64,000 nucleotides of DNA from Lachnospiraceae bacterium (GTDB lineage: Bacteria; Bacillota; Clostridia; Lachnospirales; Lachnospiraceae), in the NCBI GenBank assembly GCA_009774625.1, contig VSOB01000005.1, positions 16,216-80,215 of the forward strand. The letters are read 5' to 3'. The number at the start of each line of letters is the position of its first letter. Within the stretch, counting starts at the first letter, position 1. The notes below the pieces were generated by a model. That model ran no database searches and had not been told where the DNA came from. It saw nothing but the letters and a program-made list of their open reading frames with translations. Positions 1-8,101 of the stretch are shown one piece after another. A program made the translations under genes and the position numbers.

Positions 1-1
1 G

Positions 2-715
2 GTGCTGTTTTTTATGGTGACAGGGGAAAGGCCGGAATCAGATCGGGGAATCTATCCGGTCCGGGAGCAGCGGCCCCGGCTTTCGCAGGCATTGGAACGG
101 CTGATTCTGAACTGTACCCAGGCAGAGCCGGAGGCGCGTTATGGGTCGATGGAGGAACTGGGCAAAGAACTGAAAGCACTGCAGAAGCAGCAGGAGGATG
201 CTGTTATCATAAAGAATGGCAGAGGATTTGGAAAGAAGGGGAAGGGATTTTTCAGAAAAAGTAAAATCACGCAAACAGAAGGACAGCGGTTTGGAAGCAT
301 CCGAAGTGTACTGCTGACAGAAGGCACCTACCGGGAGGTAAGGAGGGATTTGTGTTACAGAGTGGTTTTACTGTTGTTGGCAGGCATTTTTTCTGGGATT
401 TCCGGTATGCCGTCAGACGTGCAGGCGGCGCAGCGGGAAACAGGCCGGGTACAGACCAGGGAGGCCGGAGAGGTACTGCCCGTCAGCATCCGCTGTCAGA
501 ACGGAGAGCGGAAACTGGTGGATTTTGATGCGGTATATTATACGGATGAAAATCCCATGTTTGAGCTGCCGCTGCACTATTTTGAAGCAGGACGGGAATA
601 TGAAGTGACGATCAGCCAGAGAGAACGGGAAAGCGGACGGCAGAGGATACGGCGCTTTGTAATCTGTGCCTGTGGGGATGAGACGGGGGAGCCGGTTGTT
701 TTTTCAAAGCATTGA
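2..715 (+). CDS. Membrane-anchored Ser/Thr protein kinase, C-terminal part (5' truncated by window edge)
   Basis: The first 60 residues visible match the end of a Hanks-type kinase C-lobe: a segment like LFFMVTGERP, then ALERLILNCTQ and PEARYGSMEEL, as in the last helices of Firmicute Ser/Thr kinases. A basic juxtamembrane stretch (about residues 68-115) follows. One membrane helix lies at about 118-136 (CYRVVLLLLAGIF...), and about 100 residues after it should lie outside the cell. The outside part is not a PASTA repeat and I do not recognise it. The catalytic and ATP-binding motifs lie before the window, so activity cannot be judged. The stop is 46 bases before the ispG start, so the two may be co-transcribed. 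The family is fairly sure; the ligand is unknown. Confidence 0.75.
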   Translation: MLFFMVTGERPESDRGIYPVREQRPRLSQALERLILNCTQAEPEARYGSMEELGKELKALQKQQEDAVIIKNGRGFGKKGKGFFRKSKITQTEGQRFGSIRSVLLTEGTYREVRRDLCYRVVLLLLAGIFSGISGMPSDVQAAQRETGRVQTREAGEVLPVSIRCQNGERKLVDFDAVYYTDENPMFELPLHYFEAGREYEVTISQRERESGRQRIRRFVICACGDETGEPVVFSKH

Positions 716-761
716 TGGTAAGATAAGACAAAAGCAAACCCATGGAAAAGGAGGGACTACC

Positions 762-1817
762 ATGCATCGTGAGCATACAAAAGTAATCCGGATCGGGGAC
801 CGGGTGATCGGCGGCGGCAATCCTGTCCTGATACAGTCCATGACCAACACCAGAACGGAAGATGTGGCGGCTACTGTAGCCCAGATTCAGAAGCTGGAGG
901 CGGCAGGCTGCGAATTGATCCGCTGTACGGTGCCTGTGACAGAGGCGGCAGAGGCGATCAGAGAGATTAAAAAGCAAATCAGGATCCCGCTTGTGGCGGA
1001 CATTCACTTTGATTTTAAAATGGCATTGGCGGCTATGGAAAACGGGGCGGACAAGATCCGGATCAATCCCGGCAACATCGGAAGCAGAGAGAACGTAAAA
1101 GCGGTGGTGGATATGGCCAGAGAACGGGGGGTGCCGATCCGTATCGGTGTGAACAGCGGTTCTCTGGAGAAGGAGCTGATTGAAAAATATCATGGAGTGA
1201 CGGCGGAAGGAATCGTGGAGAGTGCACTGGAAAAGGTGTATATGATAGAGGATATGGGATATGACAATCTGGTGGTCAGCATCAAATCCTCGGATGTGCT
1301 GATGTGCATTCGTGCCCATGAAAAGCTGGCGGAGAAAACCTCCTATCCTCTGCATGTAGGTATCACAGAGGCAGGCGGTATGATCAGTGGGAATATCAAA
1401 TCGGCCGTGGGGCTGGGTGTGATTTTATACCAGGGCATCGGAGATACCATAAGAGTATCCCTGACCGGGGATCCGGTGGAAGAGGTCAAAAGCGCCAGAC
1501 AGATACTGCGTACTCTCGGACTTCGCAGGGGAGGCATAGAAGTGGTATCCTGCCCGACCTGTGGCAGGACCAGGATTGATCTGATCGGGCTTGCGGCTCA
1601 GGTGGAGGAGATGGTGGCAGACATGCCTCTGGATCTGAAGGTGGCGGTTATGGGATGTGCGGTGAACGGGCCGGGAGAGGCGAAGGAAGCGGACATCGGC
1701 ATTGCCGGCGGAGACGGTGAGGGGCTGCTGATCAAAAAAGGAGAAATCGTTCGTAAGGTGCCTGAGGACCGGCTGTTGCAGGTGCTCAGAGAAGAGCTGG
1801 AAAACTGGCAGGGGTAG
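762..1817 (+). CDS. ispG: 4-hydroxy-3-methylbut-2-enyl diphosphate synthase (IspG/GcpE)
   Basis: IspG is an iron-sulfur enzyme of the non-mevalonate (MEP) isoprenoid pathway that reductively opens methylerythritol cyclodiphosphate. The 351-residue product starts MHREHTKVIRIG and carries the family signatures PVLIQSMTNT near the N-terminus and GNIG in the TIM barrel. The cluster-binding cysteines are in SCPTCGRT and in VMGCAVNGPGEA near the C-terminus. The ATG at 762 is preceded by AAAAGGAGG at good spacing; an in-frame start 96 bases earlier has no such site. polC begins three bases after the stop, so the two genes are coupled. An ispG-polC order is common in Clostridia. The length is normal for the short bacterial form. 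Confidence 0.97.
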   Translation: MHREHTKVIRIGDRVIGGGNPVLIQSMTNTRTEDVAATVAQIQKLEAAGCELIRCTVPVTEAAEAIREIKKQIRIPLVADIHFDFKMALAAMENGADKIRINPGNIGSRENVKAVVDMARERGVPIRIGVNSGSLEKELIEKYHGVTAEGIVESALEKVYMIEDMGYDNLVVSIKSSDVLMCIRAHEKLAEKTSYPLHVGITEAGGMISGNIKSAVGLGVILYQGIGDTIRVSLTGDPVEEVKSARQILRTLGLRRGGIEVVSCPTCGRTRIDLIGLAAQVEEMVADMPLDLKVAVMGCAVNGPGEAKEADIGIAGGDGEGLLIKKGEIVRKVPEDRLLQVLREELENWQG

Positions 1818-1820
1818 CAT

Positions 1821-4800
1821 ATGGCAAAACAGTTTTTGGAAGTATTTCCCACATTGCAGATAAAAGAAGAGAATAAAGCGCTGTTGAAACGGGTGCAGGT
1901 GGAGCGGGTCACCGCCACAAAGCGCCGGGATTTTCTGCGCATTTATCTGTCCAGCGATCACTTGCTGACCAAGGATGTGATCTTTGGCCTGGAACGGGAC
2001 ATCAAAAAGCAGCTTTTTCCTCAGGCAGATCTGGTGGTCAGGATTTATGAAAAGTATACTCTGTCTGCGCAGTACAATCCCCGGACCCTGACAGAAGTTT
2101 ATCGTGACAGTATACTTCTGGAGCTGAAAGAGTACAGCCATATGGAATATGTGATGTTTAAGGGCGCGGAGATTTCATTTCCGGATGAAAAAAACATTTC
2201 CCTGACGGTCAGAGACAGTGTGCCGGCCAGGGAAAAGGGGCCGGAGCTGGTGCGGATACTGGAAAAGATATATGGGGAGCGGTTTGGGTTTTCTGTCTTT
2301 GTAGAGCTGGAATATAAAGAGACGGATCAAACAGACGACGGAGAAGAGGACAGAAGGATCGCCCTGCAGGTGGCACAGATCGCCGCCAGAGCCGCAATCG
2401 AACAGGGCGGCAGAAGCGAAAGCAGCCATTGTGCGGAAAGCGGCGCAGTACAGCAAAAAGATACAGTAGGACAGAGCGGTCAGGCTGTAAAAGCCGCGGC
2501 AGAGCAAACCACAGAAGAGAAGAAAGAGAAGCCGGCACAGAAAAGGGAACAGGAGAAAAAGAGCGGATGGGGCGGCAGAGGAAAAGGCGATATGGGCAAA
2601 AGGCCGCTGCGGCGTTCTGACAATCCGGATGTGATCTATGGCCGGGATTTTGAAGAGGATGCCATACGGATCGATGAAGTGGTGGGAGAAATGGGAGAAG
2701 TGGTGATCCGCGGGATGATCCTGCAGGTGGATGCAAGGGAGCTGCGAAATGAGCGGACTGTTCTGATTTTTGATGTCACGGATTTTACGGATACGATCAC
2801 CATAAAACTCTTTGTTACGAATGAGCAGACGGCAGAAATGCTGGGGCATCTGAAAAAGGGATCTTTTATCAGACTCAAGGGCGTGACCATCATTGACAAG
2901 TTTGACAATGAACTGACCCTGGGGTCTATTGCAGGCATTAAGAAAATCCCGGATTTTACCGCAGGCCGTATGGACAACAGCGGCAAAAAGCGGGTGGAAC
3001 TGCACTGCCATACGAAAATGAGCGATATGGACGGTGTTTCTGAGGCCAGTGACCTGATCAAACGGGCTTATCAGTGGGGCCATCCGGCCATCGCCATTAC
3101 CGATCACGGTGTGGTCCAGTCCTTTCCCGATGCCAATCATGTATGGGAAGGGCTGTGGAAGGAGGAAAAGGCCAGACGAAAGACGGCAGGGGAAGAAAAT
3201 CCGGATCCGCAGGACTTTTTTAAAGTGATCTACGGGATGGAAGCCTATTTGGTGGATGATCTGAAAGAGGTGGTTACCAATGACTGCGGTCAGGATCTGG
3301 ATGGGACTTATGTGGTTTTTGATCTGGAGACTACCGGGTTTTCTCCGGTACAAAATCAGATCATTGAAATCGGTGCAGTCAAAGTAGCCAACGGAGAGAT
3401 TGCAGACCGGTTTTCCACCTTTGTCAATCCGGGGGTTCCCATTCCCTTCCGCATTGAACAGCTTACCGGCATCCGGGATGAGGATGTGATGGATGCACCG
3501 CCGATAGAGACTGCGCTGCCGGAGTTTCTGGCATTTTGCCGGGGATGTGTGCTGGTGGCGCACAATGCGGCTTTTGATATGAGCTTTGTGACAGAGAATG
3601 CGGGGCGGCAGGGACTTGACTGTGTATTTACCAGTGTGGATACTGTGGGCATCGCCCGCCTTTTGCTGCCGGGACAGGCTAAACATACGCTGGATGCGGT
3701 GGCAAAGAAGCTGGGGGTTTCTCTGGAGAATCATCACCGGGCGGTGGACGATGCGGAGGCAACGGCGGAAATCTTTCTGAAATTTCTGCCTATGCTGCAA
3801 AAGGAGGGTGTGCAGAAACTGGCAGACATCAACGTCATGTGCGCCAGCAGCCCGGACACGGTAAAAAGGATGCCAGCCTATCATGCCATTATGCTGGCGC
3901 GAAATGATACAGGGAGAGTCAATCTTTATACGATGGTATCCGAGTCCCATCTGACCTATTTCAGCAAACGTCCCCGGATTCCCAAAAGTCTGTTTCTGAA
4001 ACACAGGGAAGGGATTTTGCTGGGCAGCGCCTGTGAGGCGGGAGAGCTGTACCGGGCGCTTCTGGACGGCAGATCAGAGCAAGAGATCGCCCGTATTGTG
4101 AATTTCTATGATTATCTGGAAATCCAGCCGGTGGGCAACAATGCGTTTATGATTGATTCGGAACGGGTGGAAAACATCCATTGTGAGGAGGACATCCGGA
4201 AAATCAATCAGAAGATCGTGGAACTGGGAGAACAGTTTCACAAACCGGTGGCCGCTACCTGTGATGTACATTTTCTGGATCCGGGCGATGAGGTGTACCG
4301 GCGTATTATCATGGCCTGCAAAGGCTTTGGGGATGCGGACAACCAGGCCCCGCTCTATCTTCGGACGACGGAGGAGATGCTGGAGGAATTTGCCTATCTG
4401 GGCAGTGACAAGGCATATGAAGTGGTGGTGGCCAATACCAATCTGATTGCGGAACAGATCGAGACCATTTCTCCGGTGCGTCCGGATAAATGTCCGCCGG
4501 TGATTCCCGACAGTGACAAGACACTGACGGATATCTGTTATAAAAAAGCCCATGAGATGTATGGGGATCCGCTGCCGTCCATCGTGCAGGAACGGCTGGA
4601 AAAGGAGCTGCATTCCATCATCAGCAATGGGTTTGCCGTGATGTATATTATCGCTCAGAAACTGGTCTGGAAATCGGTGGAGGACGGTTATCTGGTAGGC
4701 TCCAGAGGCAGCGTCGGGTCCTCTTTTGTGGCTACCATGTCGGGGATTACGGAAGTGAATCCGTTAAGCCCTCATTACTACTGTACGAACTGTTATTACA

Positions 4801-6389
4801 ATGATTTTACTTCTGACGAGGTGAAACAGTATGCGGGCCGGGCGGGCTGCGATATGCCGGATAAACTGTGTCCGGTATGCGGGAAACCGCTGAAAAAGGA
4901 CGGTTTCGACATTCCCTTTGAGACATTCCTGGGCTTTAAGGGAGATAAGGAGCCGGATATCGATCTGAATTTCTCCGGAGAGTATCAGAGCAAAGCCCAT
5001 AAGTACACGGAGGTAATCTTCGGGGCAGGCCAGACCTATCGGGCAGGCACCATCGGCACGCTGGCGGACAAGACGGCATATGGATATGTGAAGCGGTATT
5101 ATGAAGAGCGGGGTACACGGAAACGGAACTGTGAGATCAACCGGATCGTTATGGGCTGCACCGGCATCCGGCGCAGCACGGGACAGCATCCGGGCGGCAT
5201 TATTGTACTGCCTCTGGGAGAGGATATCAATTCCTTTACCCCGGTACAGCATCCGGCGAATGATATGACCACAGATATCGTGACCACGCATTTTGACTAT
5301 CATTCCATCGATCATAACCTGTTAAAGCTGGATATTCTGGGACACGATGATCCTACCATGATCCGTATGCTTCAGGATCTGACCGGCATCGATCCGGTCA
5401 AAATTCCGCTGGACGACAAACAGGTCATGACACTGTTCCAGAGTACAAAAGCTCTGGGGATTACACCGGATCAGATCGGGGGCTGCCGGCTGGGCTCTCT
5501 GGGGATACCTGAGTTCGGGACGGAATTTGCCATGCAGATGCTTCTGGATACAAAACCCACTTCGTTTTCCGACCTGGTGCGGATCGCCGGACTGGCCCAC
5601 GGGACAGACGTATGGCTGGGAAATGCGCAGACACTGATAGAAGAAGGAAAAGCCACTATTTCCACGGCGATCTGTACCAGGGACGATATTATGGTGTATC
5701 TGATCGGGATGGGCGTGGAAAGCAGCCTTTCCTTTAAGATCATGGAATCGGTCAGAAAAGGGAAAGGTCTGCAGCCGGAGATGGAAGAGGCTATGGTGGA
5801 AGCGGGAGTGCCGGACTGGTATATCTGGTCCTGCAAGAAGATTAAGTACATGTTTCCCAAAGCCCATGCGGCAGCCTATGTGATGATGGCATGGCGGATC
5901 GCTTATTGTAAGATCAATTATCCTCTGGCGTATTATGCGGCTTATTTCAGTATCCGGGCGTCGGCTTTTTCCTATGAGCTGATGTGCCAGGGGCAGGAAC
6001 ATCTGGAGCGTGTGATGGCAGATTACCGGCGCAGAAACGATACGCTCAGCAAGAAAGAGCAGGACTCCTACAAGGATATGAAGGTGGTGCAGGAAATGTA
6101 TGTACGGGGGTTTACCTTTGTACCCATTGATATCTTTACAGCCAATTCACGTTCGTTCCGGATTACCGAAGGGAAGCTGATGCCTTCCTTAAGCAGCATT
6201 GACGGACTGGGAGAGAAGGCGGCGGACGCCATTGTGGAGGCGGCAAAGGACGGCCCGTTTTTATCCAAAGAGGATTTCCGGGAGCGGACCAGAGTGTCCA
6301 AGACCGTAACAGATCTGATGGACAGCCTGCATCTTCTGGGGAATCTGCCGGAGTCCAATCAGATCAGTCTGTTTGATCTGGTAATCTGA
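1821..6389 (+). CDS. polC: DNA polymerase III, PolC-type alpha subunit
   Basis: This is the replicative DNA polymerase of low-GC Gram-positives, with a proofreading exonuclease built in. Domain order in the 1522 residues: N-terminal region (1-170); a low-complexity linker rich in Glu, Lys, Gln and Ala (about 176-270); an OB fold near 290-370; a PHP domain beginning with VELHCHTKMSDMDG at about 391; a DnaQ-like exonuclease inserted in it with VFDLETTGFSP at about 497; and the C-family polymerase core with PDIDLNFSGEY at about 1044. The last motif holds catalytic aspartates, and a Zn-type CPVCGKP lies just before it. It is some 80 residues longer than Bacillus PolC, mainly because of the linker. 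Start: ATG, three bases after ispG. Confidence 0.97.
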   Translation: MAKQFLEVFPTLQIKEENKALLKRVQVERVTATKRRDFLRIYLSSDHLLTKDVIFGLERDIKKQLFPQADLVVRIYEKYTLSAQYNPRTLTEVYRDSILLELKEYSHMEYVMFKGAEISFPDEKNISLTVRDSVPAREKGPELVRILEKIYGERFGFSVFVELEYKETDQTDDGEEDRRIALQVAQIAARAAIEQGGRSESSHCAESGAVQQKDTVGQSGQAVKAAAEQTTEEKKEKPAQKREQEKKSGWGGRGKGDMGKRPLRRSDNPDVIYGRDFEEDAIRIDEVVGEMGEVVIRGMILQVDARELRNERTVLIFDVTDFTDTITIKLFVTNEQTAEMLGHLKKGSFIRLKGVTIIDKFDNELTLGSIAGIKKIPDFTAGRMDNSGKKRVELHCHTKMSDMDGVSEASDLIKRAYQWGHPAIAITDHGVVQSFPDANHVWEGLWKEEKARRKTAGEENPDPQDFFKVIYGMEAYLVDDLKEVVTNDCGQDLDGTYVVFDLETTGFSPVQNQIIEIGAVKVANGEIADRFSTFVNPGVPIPFRIEQLTGIRDEDVMDAPPIETALPEFLAFCRGCVLVAHNAAFDMSFVTENAGRQGLDCVFTSVDTVGIARLLLPGQAKHTLDAVAKKLGVSLENHHRAVDDAEATAEIFLKFLPMLQKEGVQKLADINVMCASSPDTVKRMPAYHAIMLARNDTGRVNLYTMVSESHLTYFSKRPRIPKSLFLKHREGILLGSACEAGELYRALLDGRSEQEIARIVNFYDYLEIQPVGNNAFMIDSERVENIHCEEDIRKINQKIVELGEQFHKPVAATCDVHFLDPGDEVYRRIIMACKGFGDADNQAPLYLRTTEEMLEEFAYLGSDKAYEVVVANTNLIAEQIETISPVRPDKCPPVIPDSDKTLTDICYKKAHEMYGDPLPSIVQERLEKELHSIISNGFAVMYIIAQKLVWKSVEDGYLVGSRGSVGSSFVATMSGITEVNPLSPHYYCTNCYYNDFTSDEVKQYAGRAGCDMPDKLCPVCGKPLKKDGFDIPFETFLGFKGDKEPDIDLNFSGEYQSKAHKYTEVIFGAGQTYRAGTIGTLADKTAYGYVKRYYEERGTRKRNCEINRIVMGCTGIRRSTGQHPGGIIVLPLGEDINSFTPVQHPANDMTTDIVTTHFDYHSIDHNLLKLDILGHDDPTMIRMLQDLTGIDPVKIPLDDKQVMTLFQSTKALGITPDQIGGCRLGSLGIPEFGTEFAMQMLLDTKPTSFSDLVRIAGLAHGTDVWLGNAQTLIEEGKATISTAICTRDDIMVYLIGMGVESSLSFKIMESVRKGKGLQPEMEEAMVEAGVPDWYIWSCKKIKYMFPKAHAAAYVMMAWRIAYCKINYPLAYYAAYFSIRASAFSYELMCQGQEHLERVMADYRRRNDTLSKKEQDSYKDMKVVQEMYVRGFTFVPIDIFTANSRSFRITEGKLMPSLSSIDGLGEKAADAIVEAAKDGPFLSKEDFRERTRVSKTVTDLMDSLHLLGNLPESNQISLFDLVI

Positions 6390-6416
6390 CAAAAAAATTT
6401 TAAAAATTTTGAAAAA

Positions 6417-6461
6417 AACACTTGCTTTTTCTGCAAAAGTATAATAAGATAAGCAAGTGTT
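6417..6461. repeat. 11-bp inverted repeat around a TATAAT box upstream of tRNA-Glu
   Basis: AACACTTGCTT (6417-6427) and its exact reverse complement AAGCAAGTGTT (6451-6461) flank 23 bases that contain TATAAT at 6440-6445. No good -35 hexamer sits 15-19 bases before that box. The repeat could be an operator over the tRNA promoter or a weak hairpin closing the polC transcript; there is no T-run after it. Confidence 0.6.
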
Positions 6462-6467
6462 AAACAT

Positions 6468-6539
6468 GGCGTGTTGGTCAAGAGGTTAAGACGCCGCCCT
6501 CTCACGGCGGAATCAGGGGTTCGATTCCCCTACACGCTG
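6468..6539 (+). tRNA. tRNA-Glu (anticodon CTC)
   Basis: A full cloverleaf of 72 bases can be drawn. The acceptor is GGCGTGT paired with ACACGCT (first pair G-U) and the D stem is GTC/GAC. The anticodon stem is CCGCC/GGCGG with loop CTCTCAC, which gives anticodon CTC. The T arm is AGGGG-TTCGATT-CCCCT and the discriminator base is G, as expected for Glu. The CCA tail is not encoded (CGA follows). A strong intrinsic terminator begins 31 bases downstream, so it is a single-gene transcript. Confidence 0.95.
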
Positions 6540-6569
6540 CGACTGTATGATACAGCCCAACCCGGAAAG

Positions 6570-6617
6570 AATGTTGGAAACCTTGAATTTATGTGGTTTG
6601 CAACATTTTTTTATTTT
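6570..6617 (+). terminator. Rho-independent terminator after tRNA-Glu
   Basis: AATGTTG-G-AAACC (6570-6582) pairs with GGTTT-G-CAACATT (6595-6607), giving 12 base pairs around one G-G mismatch, and is followed by a T-run to 6612. Confidence 0.85.
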
Positions 6618-6852
6618 GGGGAAAAGAAGTTTTTACAGAGTGGAAAGCGATCGACAATTCAACAGACCTTACACTTTGGCTGGCAGCTTTATTCTTTGCT
6701 TTTATCAATCTCTGCCAGATTCATACCAAGAGCGGTCAGGCTTTCTGAAAAGGCCTGAAAACCAGTGTTTTCAAGCCCTTTTCAGTTTTGTACGGACAGG
6801 ACAGGGAGGACGGGGCTGGTAACATTTTCTCCGTATAATTGTAGTGATATTA
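6618..6852. other. Non-coding stretch with a long hairpin at 6745-6785
   Basis: The interval between the tRNA terminator and the promoter of the next gene holds no convincing gene; the two overlapping short ORFs here lack family features and good ribosome sites. The clear structure is a hairpin: CTGAAAAGG and then TGAAAAC pair with GTTTTCA and then CCTTTTCAG (6745-6785), followed by TTTT. It could be a second terminator or a small structured RNA. A shorter 7-bp palindrome (CTGGCAG/CTGCCAG) lies before it. I see no known riboswitch consensus. Confidence 0.5.
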
Positions 6853-6881
6853 TTGACAATTTGGTCAGTAAAGTGTTATGT
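6853..6881 (+). promoter_or_regulatory. Sigma-A-type promoter of the signalling island
   Basis: TTGACA (6853-6858), a 17-base spacer, then TTATGT (6876-6881). It lies 50 bases before the REC-HD-GYP gene, with the ribosome site AGGAGAAGAG just before the ATG. Confidence 0.8.
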
Positions 6882-6931
6882 TAGTAGAGGGAAAAATTAA
6901 AAATGTATAAAGAAATGGTTCAGGAGAAGAG

Positions 6932-8023
6932 ATGAATAGACAGCAGATATTAATTGTTGACGATGAAGAGGTAAACAGAGAGATACTGAACGAAATGTTC
7001 AGAGATGCCAGAGAAGAATATGTGCTGCTTGAGGCAGCCAATGGGCAGGATGCGATTTTACAGATTGAAAGTCATAATAATATAGCATTGATTTTACTGG
7101 ATGTGGTCATGCCTGTAATGGATGGTTTCAGTGTATTGGATTATATGCATAAGAATAATTTGCTGCAGACCATACCGGTGATCCTGATTACCAGCGAGGA
7201 TGAGCTGGATACAGACGATCAGGCATATTCCTATGGTGTGGCTGATGTGATACATAAACCTTTTTATCCCCATATCGTAAAAAGAAGAAGCAAAAATATC
7301 ATTGAGCTGTATCAGAGCAGGTTCAATATGGAGAGGCGTCTGCAGGAACAGGAGGCAGAGATCCGGGCGCAGGTAAAGGAGATTCGGGAAACCAACGAAT
7401 TTATGATAGATGCGCTCAGTTCTGTGGTAGAGTTCAGAAGTGCGGAAACCGGTGAGCATACCAGGCGGATCAAGTATTTTACAAGGATTTTGCTGAAATA
7501 CATGATGAAATATTTCCCCAAATATGGCCTGACATCCTCCAAGATCGATATGATCGCAAGGGCGTCGGTTCTGCATGACATTGGCAAGATCGGTATTCCG
7601 GATGCGATATTGCTGAAGCCTGATAAACTGACAGAAGAAGAATTTGAGGTTATCAAAACCCATACGACGATCGGATGCAGCATACTGGAGAGATCTTATA
7701 AGAATCAGGCCAGTGAGTTCTATCGTTATTGTTATGAAATTTGCCGTCATCACCATGAGAGATGGGACGGAAACGGATATCCGGATCATCTGGAGGGAGA
7801 TGCGATCCCGATCAGTGCACAGATCGTTGCCGTTGCGGATGTTTACGATGCACTGGTTAGTCCGAGGGTATACAAGAAACCCTATGTAAATGATACTGCA
7901 TATGATATGATTTTGAACGGTGAGTGCGGACAGTTTTCGCCGGATGTACTTGAGTGCTTTGAACTTGCCAAGGAAGATTTTTTTAATATTGTGGAAGTTA
8001 TTAAAATGTTTGAGTTCAAATAA
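6932..8023 (+). CDS. Response regulator with HD-GYP phosphodiesterase domain
   Basis: The 363-residue soluble protein has an N-terminal receiver domain (1-125), with acidic pocket ILIVDDEE, phospho-acceptor D57 in LLDVVMPVMDG and the conserved lysine in IHKPF. A coiled linker leads to a C-terminal HD-GYP domain (about 155-363). The metal-site motifs are intact: GEHTRRI, LHDIGKIGIPD (H215, D216), KTHTTIG, and HHHERWDGNGYP at 273-284. HD-GYP proteins usually hydrolyse cyclic di-GMP, so this is an RpfG-like output whose activity should follow phosphorylation. It is the first gene after a strong promoter and is followed by a terminator hairpin, which suggests it is expressed above the downstream genes. 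The substrate is inferred from the family, not shown. Confidence 0.93.
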   Translation: MNRQQILIVDDEEVNREILNEMFRDAREEYVLLEAANGQDAILQIESHNNIALILLDVVMPVMDGFSVLDYMHKNNLLQTIPVILITSEDELDTDDQAYSYGVADVIHKPFYPHIVKRRSKNIIELYQSRFNMERRLQEQEAEIRAQVKEIRETNEFMIDALSSVVEFRSAETGEHTRRIKYFTRILLKYMMKYFPKYGLTSSKIDMIARASVLHDIGKIGIPDAILLKPDKLTEEEFEVIKTHTTIGCSILERSYKNQASEFYRYCYEICRHHHERWDGNGYPDHLEGDAIPISAQIVAVADVYDALVSPRVYKKPYVNDTAYDMILNGECGQFSPDVLECFELAKEDFFNIVEVIKMFEFK

Positions 8024-8043
8024 TCCCTTTGAAACAGATAACA

Positions 8044-8080
8044 GGCAGTGAAAAGTTCTTCATTTTTACTGCCCTTTTTT
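8044..8080 (+). terminator. Intrinsic terminator or attenuator before the histidine-kinase gene
   Basis: GGCAGTGAAAA (8044-8054) pairs over 11 bp (one G-T) with TTTTTACTGCC (8063-8073), followed by CTTTTTT. The next gene starts only 21 bases later, and no promoter is visible between them, so it probably acts as a partial terminator within the operon. Confidence 0.8.
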
Positions 8081-8101
8081 CTATGCTATGGGAGGAAGGC
8101 T

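Noticed and set aside
2175..4004. 609-residue open frame on the minus strand
   Set aside because: It lies wholly within polC, has no family features and no operon context; it is a codon-bias shadow.
6547..6822. Short ORFs after tRNA-Glu
   Set aside because: They start inside the tRNA or its terminator region, overlap two hairpins and show no recognisable protein pattern.
6540..6931. Cyclic-di-GMP riboswitch before the HD-GYP gene
   Set aside because: The conserved GEMM core motifs are not found in the gap; the promoter is also only about 45 bases from the start codon.
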